Source: Adiantum capillus-veneris (lineage: Eukaryota; Streptophyta; Polypodiopsida; Polypodiales; Pteridaceae). From it: a stretch of DNA of 64,000 bases. The stretch is taken from NCBI GenBank assembly GCA_014529385.2, contig CM043942.1, positions 111,596,141-111,660,140 of the forward strand, in the 5' to 3' direction. The position numbers and the translations under genes were made by a program. A model generated the notes under the pieces. It saw only the letters and a list, made by a program, of their open reading frames with translations, had not been told where the DNA came from and made no database searches. Shown here piece after piece: positions 42,755 to 51,952 of the stretch. Each line of letters opens with the position of its first letter. Position 1 is the stretch's first letter.

Positions 42755-43696
42755 ACAATCCTTTTTGCCATGACTGCTCCCTAAACATTGAAAACATAAT
42801 TTTTATTTCTTAGCTTTATCAAAGTCCTCAGGAGAGAGAGGACCGCTTCCTCAAGTATTTTAGGATCTTGGGTCTTGACGTACTTCTTAAGCTATGGTGT
42901 CAGACCTCTTACAAACCCCCGAACTTGTTGAAAGTTATCTAAACCTTCCAGTTTGAGGATAACATCCCGATAATGAGAGATATATTCAAGCAATGATGGG
43001 TATTGGCACATGGAACATGTGTCCCAAGCCGTTCAATTCCGATCTGCCTCATTTGTAGGCAAAAATTCTTTGCTAAACATAGCTTCAAAAGCTGCCCACC
43101 TCTGTGGTATGATGTTCTTCTCCTTGAGAGACATCCACCATTTGTAGGCCTTGCCTTCCAAAGTTAAGCTCGTTTGCAGAGCTCTGACTGTGTCCAGAGT
43201 ACACCATAACGCGTGAATTCCATCCCACTTGCTGAAAAAGATATTCACTGCATCCTTATTGTGGTCTCGGTCTTCTCCCTTAAAAAATCGATGGTTTGGT
43301 GTTTTTCAACAATTCATCCACCTCTTTTGCAGTGAAAGTATGCAACGTGTCAGCATTTGGGTCTTGCCCTACATTAGAAGGGCCTTGCCCTTGTGTAGCA
43401 ACGTGCTCATGCATGTGCGTGTCAGCAGGACCCTTGGACTACTATTGCATTAATTGAATTACTAATGTGGATATTTTAGTAGCATTTGCATTTAAAGCTT
43501 TAAAATTTTCATCCATGACTTTCATGCGTGTCTGAAGTGCACGAAATTCTTGAATATCGAGCAATTCGTAAGTGTCATCACCTACCGTAGCATCGCGGGT
43601 ACTCTCCTTGAGAGGATCTGCTGGCCGTGGGCCATCATTGGCATGATTAGGCGTACTTTTCTCAAAATCAAATGTCATATTGATATCCAAATCCAT
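42755..43696 (-). pseudogene. gypsy gag with intact zinc knuckle
   Basis: The N-terminal frame 43696-43442 (DTYELLDIQEFRALQTRM) is followed by the capsid core in 43248-43033 (LTLEGKAYKWWMSLKEKN, QRWAAFEAMFSKEFLP) and, after stops, by LEYISHYRDVILKLEGLDNF. The nucleocapsid motif CFQCLGSSHGKKDC (perfect C-x2-C-x4-H-x4-C) is at 42755-42796. A TAA lies just before the knuckle. It is broken in at least three places. Confidence 0.7.
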
Positions 43697-44470
43697 GTCT
43701 GCACAGTGCGGTGCAAGGAGTAGTCAGAAAAAATACCTGAGATTGAGAGCACTCGCAAAGTGTAATTAGCCTTGCTAATTCCGTCAAAATCGATAGTATC
43801 CCGATGGAAATCGATTCGAATTGTCCGCCAAATAGGGAATTCCACAAGTCTTTGGTAGCCGAATCAATTAGACTTGCAATCATTAATTGATTTTGCAAAT
43901 TAATTGTACTTTGAACTCCCATCGGAACATACTTCTTAAATCTCTGAGTTGCTGCCGGTAATGTGCAGAGAATGTGGCTCAAAGTTGTGTCGGTCGTGTC
44001 GAGATGCCGCATCTCTCCGGGCCTTGCCGAATCCCCCCACGAGAAAGGGGGTGGGTACCCCACTGTGGGTACCACCCCTTAGTGTTGAAAATTGGGTGTG
44101 GCCACTACCCCCCAAGGGGGTTGGGCGCCCGTATAGTGGGAAATAAACCTCACACAATGGCTATGGATGATCAGAGCAGCACGCGAAGCAATTAAATACA
44201 CCATGGCCGTCACTGTGGTGAGCTAGGGGCTTCGGCCCAGTGTCGTGAAGTACTCCCCCATCGGGCGCGCAGCCGTAGAGCCCGCGAGGGACGCTGTTGA
44301 CGCAGGTCCGCCTCGCACGGATCCTCCTTGCAAGGGGGGTTGCCCACGAACTGCTTGCCCTGTCGTCCTCCTCATAGGAGAGGTGTTCCACGACTTGGTG
44401 ACCCGACATGCAACTTGCTCATGCAAGGTTGTGTGGCTCCCCTCCTCCATGGTTGTGCCTTTCCCAAAAA
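43697..44470 (-). other. leader of the chromovirus-like element
   Basis: GC-rich for this window. Overlapping ORFs occur on both strands but show no family similarity. An imperfect palindrome around GGTGGGTACCCCACTGTGGG lies at about 44048-44070. Confidence 0.4.
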
Positions 44471-44472
44471 AG

Positions 44473-44490
44473 AACCAAGCTCTTGATAAC
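44473..44490 (-). other. primer binding site, Met-tRNA type
   Basis: The minus strand reads TTGTTATCAAGAGCTTGG next to the LTR end, close to the TGGTATCAGAGCTTGG form used by many copia elements and chromoviruses. Confidence 0.6.
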
Positions 44491-44492
44491 AA

Positions 44493-44640
44493 TGTTAGAC
44501 AAGGGGAACTAGAACCTAGGAGACCACCACCCAACCACCCACTATATAGCATAGCCCTTGGCCCTTTGCCCTAGTTGGACTCCCTTTCCACACTGCCTAG
44601 CCCGGCCCTGCCCTTGTCTAGTCCGGCCTTGCCAGTGTCC
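44493..44640 (-). mobile_element. LTR remnant of the chromovirus-like element
   Basis: Starts TGTTAGACAAGGGG on the plus strand (so ends ...CTAACA on the minus strand). A minus-strand TATA-like GCTATATAGTGGG lies at about 44540-44552. After 148 bp it is cut by the gag-only array. Confidence 0.6.
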
Positions 44641-45783
44641 TGACAGTGCTATCCCTTATTGTACTTGGATAGGCTCTCTTGGCCGTCCCTTTTCTCTGTA
44701 GCTCTCAACACCCCTCAGCCAGCCAAGGCCAGCGCCCTTATGGCCTTCTCTGTCCTGCTCAACCCCTTTTTCTTCTAATTTTGACAACCCATTTCCTAGT
44801 GCAACTTTCCCTTCTCCTCCCTCCTTGGCTCACGGCATCACATACTTGACAGGCTCCCGACCCTCCACAGTAGTGTCCCGAGATGCTCCTCAACGTCCCC
44901 AACCTCTCTCGGCCTCACTCACTTGTAGGCTTGAGACACTGGCTACCTCCAATTCCCCTCAACTTTCGGCCTCCCCCTCTTTGGTCACTACCAATATCGC
45001 TAGTGGTCACCTCCTCTGCAACTGGCGTTCCCCCTTTAGGTTGCAATGCAACCTTTAATATGTTCACACCCTAGATGGCATCACACCCTACACAACTGGC
45101 CATGCAATTGGCCCCACTTTATCCTGCAAGTCAACCCTCCAAATGGTGCAACCTGCCTTTATTTGCTTGCCCACTCATGTTTACTTCCCATACTGCATGC
45201 AGCGCCACCTTTTCCAAACGACGGCAGTTCGGCTCGTTTCTACCTGCCTGTTCACCACCCTCCAAAAGTTTACTTTTTTAAAAAATTCTTCGTCTTGGGC
45301 ACTGTTCCCAACATGAAGCCATGCCTTCGTTTAGCTTTGCTCACCAAAGCATAACCACCCGATATCTTATATTGAAAGCATATCCATGAGAAGAACTCGC
45401 CAAGCAACACAATGCGATCATTTTTTTGGCTTTGAACTCAATGCGCATCCAACATAACGTTATCGACCGCAATGATTAGGCGGCCGGTTCAAGCTTCATC
45501 TTGGTACCCCTTCTCTCGATCCAATAATACCTCAAAATGGCGAGCCCAAAAAGCCGAGATGTATAGCACATCGAAACTATACTTTAGACACCTGTAAATA
45601 TTCCGATCCATAGAGCTCCAAAACCACAACTTAACCAGTAAAAAGCCGCATTTGGCGTACACATCACTACGAGACGTGCTCAAAATGCATTTGAGTCCTT
45701 CCAAAGTCCGATACCATCAACCTACCTCATGACGTATTGTTGCTGCTGACACTTCCACAGGTCGACACGGTTTGGGTGCACCA
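44641..45783 (-). repeat. array LTR 1, truncated
   Basis: Corresponds to 48650-49819 of LTR 2. Its plus-strand right edge is ...GGTTTGGGTGCACCA. About 715 bp of the LTR 3' end (minus sense) are missing at the break with the chromovirus LTR. Confidence 0.75.
45489..45704 (-). other. LTR-embedded ORF, conserved between copies
   Basis: 71 codons with SDVYAKCGFLLVKLWFWSSM, RNIYRCLKYSFDVLY and FWARHFEVLLDREKGYQDEA. The same frame is found at 18540-18821 (plus) and 53951-53769, and broken near 49700-49540. In the plus copy it is open across the internal/LTR border from 18426. No known family. Confidence 0.35.
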
Positions 45784-45910
45784 TCATTGCGCACTCCCTC
45801 GTTGAGCATTTATGCTCAACCATAGTATTATTTAGGTAAAAGAAGACTGCATATGATAGAATGATGTAAAATAGGTACATAAACTGCATAAGAGAAAGAT
45901 GATATAGTGG

Positions 45911-46847
45911 CTATATAGATAGGATAGAGATAGAGAGAAAATTGTTTGCTAGTGCATCACCCTCCACAGTCAAATGGAAAGCCATAGGCTCGGCTACACA
46001 TGATGTAAACTCCACCTGGATCAAAAATATTATAGTGGTTGTGGCCATCATCTCTAAAGCATGCATATGTAAGCCTTTGCCACCGCTTTTAGATCCAAAA
46101 ACAAGCGGCCGCTTCTGCAACTCTTTACAGAGTAGGTCTTTGTCACCCTGTATACACAAGCCTTCGTGCCAACTAGAAGCATACTTTCCATCATTCGAAG
46201 CACCTAAACCATAAGCAGCTAAACTTCCACCTACTAGAGAACTTTCCATAGCACCATCTTTGTCATATGAGGACTGAAACCTGCATATTACACCTTAGAA
46301 AGCAACTTGCAACAACATATCCATCAACAACACAATACATAGCTTCACTGCTTTGCCATTTGCTTGAGCCTGCTGCATAGGCAAGAAAACCTATTCCCTT
46401 TGCAAACCTATATCCAAACCTCTGTAAATGGCTCCAAGACCAACTTTTCATACCCAAGAGTATGACCTGCTAGATCTTCAACTTGTTCTTCCAACACCTC
46501 ATCACCAACAAGGTTGGCAGAACCTTCTTCTCTACATGGAGCTTCTCCCTTATAGGCTGCACCTATATTAGTTTCCATAGAGCCACCTGCCGGAGCTATC
46601 TCTCCACGGATACACACAAACTCTGTAACTACATTGTGCACCTCTACATGCCCCCAGGACAAGGTTGCCCCACCCCCTGCATAAACAAATCAACTTGACA
46701 TGCCTCTGCTTCTATTTCTTGCTCTTGCAAGTCATCCTCGAAACCCTGTTCTTCAATCAAGTCAGTTGTACAATCAAACCACACTTCTTCTAGCAAGGAC
46801 TCACCACCACAAGACATAAGATAGGGTTGCTCGACTGGCAGATTCAC
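45911..46847 (-). pseudogene. unknown conserved ORF, array unit 1
   Basis: Frames 46847-46644, 46662-46408 and 46249-45911 together cover the same protein as 17467-18395. Blocks are VEQPYLMSCGGESLLEEVWF, GHVEVHNVVTEFVCIRGEIA, YGLGASNDGKYASSWHEGL and VFGSKSGGKGLHMHALE, ending SILSI. Small insertions and deletions break it. The unit is separated from gag by an acidic linker. Function unknown. Confidence 0.45.
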
Positions 46848-46860
46848 ACAAGGTGCAACA

Positions 46861-47253
46861 CTATACTTGTCTTTCGACCTTTAGTGGATTGACAGGCAGC
46901 TTGTATACATCTTTCATCACTTCATCCACATGAAAAACATCATAAGTCTCATACATAGAAGACATAGATTCTCTCTCCCCACATGCTATCTGTGTCCAAA
47001 TCAGTGTTGGAGCTTTGAGAGCTTTCAGACTCCTTTTCTGAACTTGCATATTCTTGCAGCACTACTACCTTCCTCGTCGCGCTGGTTCTGGAACCAACAC
47101 TTCTTCTTCAAGGTCTTTTATCACCTCATCCTCTTGAGGAAGCAAACTGGGTGGCACTATGAATAAGCCTCTCTGTATCTCTTGAGACCTCATTGGCACT
47201 GGTTCTACCTCCTCTAGCATGGCATCAGCCTCATGTGCTTTGATCAAATGCAT
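46861..47253 (-). pseudogene. acidic linker region downstream of gag, array unit 1
   Basis: The frame 47253-47065 (LEEVEPVPMRSQEIQRGLF, EVIKDLEEEVLVPEPARRGR) is followed by a shifted frame with SMSSMYETYDVFHVDEVMKD. It is strongly acidic and lacks any enzyme motif. In unit 2 the same segment (51285-51097) is in frame with gag across a single TAG. Confidence 0.4.
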
Positions 47254-47305
47254 ATTGATAAAAGAAGGAGCTTCTACCTCTTGATGCTCATCAATCTATT
47301 TGGGC

Positions 47306-47869
47306 CTAGGTCCTGGGCCTAGGTCCACTTGATGACGTGATTATAGACTGCAACAATCCTGCCTCCATCTTCTTCTTCATCTTTTGACTCTTTGCTCTGG
47401 CGACTTTGACAGCTTCATCAAAGGTCCTTGGATCTTCATATTCCACTCTCTCACGAACATAGGGGTGCAAGCAAGATAAAAACTTTTCCGGCTTAAAATA
47501 TCCCACATTGGTTGCTTGAGTAGCAGCCGCAAAATCCCTCCAATAAGCTTCAAATCTAGCAACAAAGGCATTGAAATTTGTACTTACGTCCTATTGCAAG
47601 CCTTTGATCTTTGCATCTGCTTCCGAAGCCAACACCACCTTCCGATACATTTGTAGAAATTCGCAAAATCTAATCCAATTTTGCTTGTAAACATCTTCTA
47701 AACCATCGAACCAAGCTTTTGCTTTACCTCGCAGCACCAAAGGTAAAGTCTGGAGCTTTTCTTCATCACCTCGCATTCGCAGTACTGTCATCATAAATAT
47801 CTCAAAATCGGCAATCCAATCATCTGCATCTTCATCTCGTTTGAATAGTGAACCAAATTCCCGCTTCAT
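47306..47869 (-). CDS. gag: gag-like protein, array unit 1 (one TAG)
   Basis: The frame starts MKREFGSLFKRDEDADDWIA and shows the retrotransposon-gag pattern: W.....FE.FM, LQTLPLVLRGKAKAWFDGL (the conserved G-A-W block), and further FLSCLHPYVRERVEYEDPRT with FDEAVKVARAKS. One TAG at about 47589-47591 replaces a Gln codon that is still CAA in unit 2. No zinc knuckle follows. The 188-codon protein would be a capsid. A 13-bp duplication at about 47307-47332 (GGGCCTAGGTCCT) shifts its tail out of frame. This is the only retroviral-type gene in the element. Confidence 0.65.
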
Positions 47870-47906
47870 CTTGATTCATGAACACTTGGTTAAGAAGCAA
47901 TCAGTG

Positions 47907-47925
47907 GGTCTTCCGTGGGGGCACT
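47907..47925 (-). other. primer binding site, array unit 1
   Basis: The minus strand reads about TAGTGCCCCCACGGAAGACC, one or two bases away from the unit 2 site TGGTGCCCCCACGGAGGACC. It lies just inside the LTR edge at 47932. Confidence 0.55.
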
Positions 47926-47931
47926 ACAAGA

Positions 47932-49819
47932 TGGAAATGGGGAAATGGGAAAACACCCAGGACACTCATTGGATGCCTCTTTTTAGCCCAGTGATTTCAC
48001 AACATCCCTATCCCCTAATAATCTCACACCCAGACACCCACTTTGCAAATCAATTGTTGTTCGAGACCGAACCCGACCAACCGCAACTACACACACTCGA
48101 TCACAAAGCACATCATGATGGCTACTGCTTCTAACCCCTCATAGCAACATATACCGCATATAGGTGATCGAAGATATGCTAACATGTACAGATGCTTTCA
48201 TGATCATTGGCAAACACAAATTTGCTTACAAGTTTACACCCTTATGACACACACTGCATCCACATAGAGAGAACCCTTAGCTACACCCAACATTCCTTAG
48301 AAGCACACATATACCCGATAACATTAGGTTATAATAAAGCGAGAGAGAAAATACGATATATATCAGTCACTCGAATAACGAGCATATGGAGACTCAAGTT
48401 GTTTTGATTAGCAAAACAAGTACAATGATGGATCCCTCTGAGAACACTCCCTCCTGGGTGCACCACCCAATGAGTTTACAGGGCTAAAGAAGTGGGATAG
48501 CATAGCTGGTTCTTCTCCTCCTTCTTATGCAAGTGGCGGCCACACCCTTCGTCGTCTTGGTGGCTTTGTACCCAGCAGCTTGGAGCCCGCCTTCTTGCAT
48601 GTATTGTTCTTTTCCCATATCCAAGAGGGCCACCACTTGGTACCCTACTCACCGTGCTATCGCTTATTGCACTTGGACAAGCTCTCTTGTCCGCCCCTTT
48701 TCTCTATAGCTCTCAACACACTCAGCCAGCCAAGGCCAGTGCCCTTGTGGCCTTCTCTCTCCTGCTCAACCCCTTCTCCTTCTAGTTTTGACAATCCATT
48801 TCCTTGTGCAACTTTCCCTTCTCCTTGTTCCTTGGCTCACGGCATCACATCCTTAATAGGCTCCCGGCCCTCCACAGTAGTGTCCCGAGCTGCTCCCCAA
48901 CCTCCCCAACCTCTCTTGGCCTCACTCACTTGCAGGTTCAAGCCACTGGCTGCATCCAACTCCCATCAGCTTTCGGCCTCCCCCTCTTTGGCCACTAGCA
49001 ATATTGCTAGTGGTCACCTCCTCTGCAATTGGCGTCCCCCCTTCAGATTGCAATGCAACCGTTGATATTCTCACACCCTAGATGGCATCGCACCATACAC
49101 AACTAGCCATGCAAGTGGCCCCACCTTCTCTTGCAAGTCGACCCTCCAAATGGTGCAACCTGCTTTTTCTTTGCTTGCCCACTCATGATTCTTCCCATGC
49201 TGCATGCAACGCCACCTCTTCCAAACGACGGCAGTCCAACTCATTTCTACCTGCCTCTTCACCACCCTTCAAAAGTTTATTTTTTAAAAATTTCTTCGAC
49301 TTGGGCACTATTCCCACCATGAAGCCATGCCTTCGTTTAGCTTTGCTGGCCAATGCATAACCACCCGATACAATGACCAAGAGTAAGCTTCAAGGCTCTT
49401 ATACTGAAATCATCTCCATGAGAAGAACTCGCCAAGCAACACAATGCGATCATTTTTGTGGCTTTGAACTCAATGCGCATCCGACATAACGTTATCGACC
49501 GCAATGATTAGGCCCGTTCAAGCTTCATCTTGGTACTCCTTCTCTCGATCCAATAATACCTCGAAATTATGAGCCCAAAAAGCCGAGATGTACAGCACAT
49601 TGAAGCTATACTTTAGACACCTATAAATATTCCGATCCGTAGAGCTCCAAAACCACAACTTGACTAGTAAAAATCCGCATTTGGTGTACACATCACTGTG
49701 AGATCTGCTACAAAATGCATTTGAGTCCTTCCAAAGTCCGATACCATCAACCTGCCAAATGCCATATTCCTACTGCTGCTGCTGACACTTCCACACGTCA
49801 ACACAGTTTGGGTGCACCA
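47932..49819 (-). repeat. array LTR 2, full length (1888 bp)
   Basis: It is flanked on the left by a primer site (so it serves as the 5' LTR of unit 1) and on the right by a polypurine tract (so it serves as the 3' LTR of unit 2). The plus-strand edges are TGGAAATGG and GGGTGCACCA. One LTR shared by two units is the mark of recombination between LTRs or of concatemer insertion. Confidence 0.8.
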
Positions 49820-49949
49820 TCATTTCCCACTCCCTCTTTGAGAATTTATGCTCAACCACAGTATTATTTAGGTAAAAGAAGACTGCATATGATAGAATGA
49901 TTTAAAATAGGCACATAAACTGCATAAGAGAAAGATGATATAGTGGCTA

Positions 49950-51094
49950 TATACATAGGATAGAGATAGAGAGAAAATTGTTTGCTAGTGCATCATCCTC
50001 CAGGGTCAAATGGAAATCCATAGGCTCGGCTACACATGATGTAAACTCCACCTGGATCGAAAATAAAATAGTGGATGTGGCCATCCAACTCCAAAGCATG
50101 CATATTTAAGCCTACCGCCTTTAGATCCAAAAACAAGCAGCCTGTTCTGCAACTCTTCAAAGTGTAGGTCTTTGTCACCTTGTATCCACAAGCCTTCGTG
50201 CCAACTATAAGCATACTTTCCATCATTTGAAGAACCTAAACCATAAGTATCTATCGTTCCACCTGCTAGAGAACTTTCCATAGCATCGTCTTTATCATAT
50301 GAGGACTGAAACCTGCATATTACACCTCACAAAGCAACCTGCAACAACATATTTATCAACAACACAACACATAGCTTCTATGCTTTTCCATTTTCTTGAG
50401 CCTGCTTAATAGGCAAGAAAACCTGTGCCCTTTGCAAACCTGTATCTAAACCCTCTGTAAATGGCTCCAAGACCAACTTTTCATACCCAAGAGTATGACC
50501 TGCTAGAGCTTCAACCTGCTCTTCAAACACCTCATCACCAACAAGGTTGGTGGAACCTTCTTCTCTGCATGGAGCCTCTCCCTTATAGGTTGCACCTATA
50601 TTAGTTTCCATAGAGCCATCTGTCGGAGCTATCTCTCCATGGCTACACACAAACTCTGGAACTACAATGTGCACCTCTACATGCCCCCCAAGAAAAGGTT
50701 GCCCCACCCCCTGCATAGACAAATCAACTTGACATACCTTTGCTTCTGTTTCTTGCTCTTGCAAGTTATCCTCAAAAACCTATTCTTCAATTAAGTGAGT
50801 TGTACAATCAAACTAATCTTCTTCTATCAAGGACTCACCACCACAAGACATAAGATAGGGCTGCTCGACTGGCAAATTCACACACGGTGCAACACTATAC
50901 TTCTCTTCGACCTTTAGTGGACTGACAGTCAGCTTGTATACATCTTTCATCACTTCATCCACATGAAAAACATCATAAGTCTCATACATAGAAGACATAG
51001 ATTCTGTCTCCCACATGCTATCTGTGTCCAAAGCACTGTTGCAGCTTTGAGAGCTTTCGGACTCCTTTTCTGAACTTGCATATTCTTGCAGCAC
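49950..51094 (-). pseudogene. unknown conserved ORF, array unit 2
   Basis: Frames 51094-50813 and 50764-50378 are in the same phase (stops between). Blocks are CNSALDTDSMWETESMSSMY, VDEVMKDVYKLTVSPLKVEE, LPVEQPYLMSCGGESLIEED and LGGHVEVHIVVPEFVCSHGE. They are followed by 50281-49993 with YGLGSSNDGKYAYSWHEGLW and, shifted, FDPGGVYIMC. The N-terminal part is acidic and Ser-rich; the C-terminal part is Gly/Trp/His rich. It matches the copies at 17467-18395 and 46847-45911. Not recognised as any known retroelement protein. Confidence 0.5.
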
Positions 51095-51096
51095 TA

Positions 51097-51890
51097 CTAC
51101 CTTCCTCGTCGCGCTGGTTCTGGAACCAACACTTCTTCTTCAAGGTCTTTTATCACCTCATCCTCTTGAGGAAGCAAACTGGGTGGCACTATGAATAAGC
51201 CTCTCTGTATCTCTTGAGACCTCATTGGCACTGGTTCTACCTCCTCTAGCGTGGCATCAGCCTCACGTGGTTTGATCAAATGCATATTGATAAAAGAAGG
51301 AGCTTCTACCTCTTGATGCTCAGCAATCTATTTGGGCCTAGGTCCACTTGATGACGTGATTATAGACTGCAACAATCCTGCCTCCATCTTCTTCTTCATC
51401 TTTTGACTCTTTGCTCTGGCGACTTTGACAGCTTCATCAAAGGTCCTTGGATCTTCATAATCCACTCTCTCACGAACATAGGGATGCAAGCAAGATAGAA
51501 ACTTTTCCAGCTTAAAATATCCCACATTGGTTGCTTGGGTAGCAGCCACAAAATCCCTCCAATAAGCTTCAAATCTAGCAACAAAGGCATTGAAATTTTC
51601 ACTTACATCTTGTTGCAAGCCTTTTATCTTTGCATCTATTCTGAAGCCAACACCACCTTTCGATGCTTTTGTAGAAATTGCTCACAAAATCCGGTCCAAT
51701 TATTCTTATAAACATCTTCTATACCATCAAACCAAGGTTTTGCTTTACCTCACAGCACCAAAGGTAGAGTCTGGAGCTTTGCTTCATTACCTCGTATTCG
51801 CAGTACTGTCAGCATAAATAGCTCAAAATCGACAATCCAATCATCTACATCTTCATCTCCTTTGAACAACGGACCAAACTCTTGCTTCAT
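51097..51890 (-). CDS. gag: gag-like protein plus acidic tail, array unit 2 (broken)
   Basis: The start MKQEFGPLFKGDEDVDDWIV is at 51890, with LTVLRIRG. A one-base loss near 51645 shifts the frame. The frame 51618-51328 continues with NFNAFVARFEAYWRDFVAAT and KFLSCLHPYVRERVDYEDPR. A TAG at about 51325 is followed in the same frame by the acidic tail down to 51097 (EEVEPVPMRSQEIQRGLF). This copy shows that gag and the acidic tail were once in one frame. No zinc knuckle, protease or RT follows. Confidence 0.6.
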
Positions 51891-51927
51891 CTTGATTCAT
51901 GAACACTTGGTTAAGAAGCAATCAGTG

Positions 51928-51947
51928 GGTCCTCCGTGGGGGCACCA
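51928..51947 (-). other. primer binding site, array unit 2
   Basis: The minus strand reads TGGTGCCCCCACGGAGGACC, 5 bases from the LTR edge at 51953. It resembles the Tat element's TGGCACCCCTACGGAGGATC, spaced 6 bases from its LTR. Confidence 0.65.
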
Positions 51948-51952
51948 CAAGA

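Larger units (their letters stand above)
39953..44640 (-). mobile_element. Ty3/gypsy chromovirus-like element, 3' truncated
   Basis: From right to left: an LTR remnant (44493-44640), a primer site like that of initiator Met tRNA (44473-44490), gag, zinc knuckle, protease, RT, RNase H and integrase. The sequence is cut in the integrase core at 39953. The integrase style (GLPSNIVSDHDPKF, VVVDRLTKLCKFIPIKS) and the Met-type primer site are those of plant chromoviruses; the chromodomain itself would lie in the lost part. Stops and shifts occur in gag, RT and integrase. Confidence 0.8.

Noticed and set aside
44245-44574. Overlapping 109-codon ORFs on both strands
   Set aside because: They sit in a GC-rich retrotransposon leader, primer site and LTR end, where long chance ORFs are expected.
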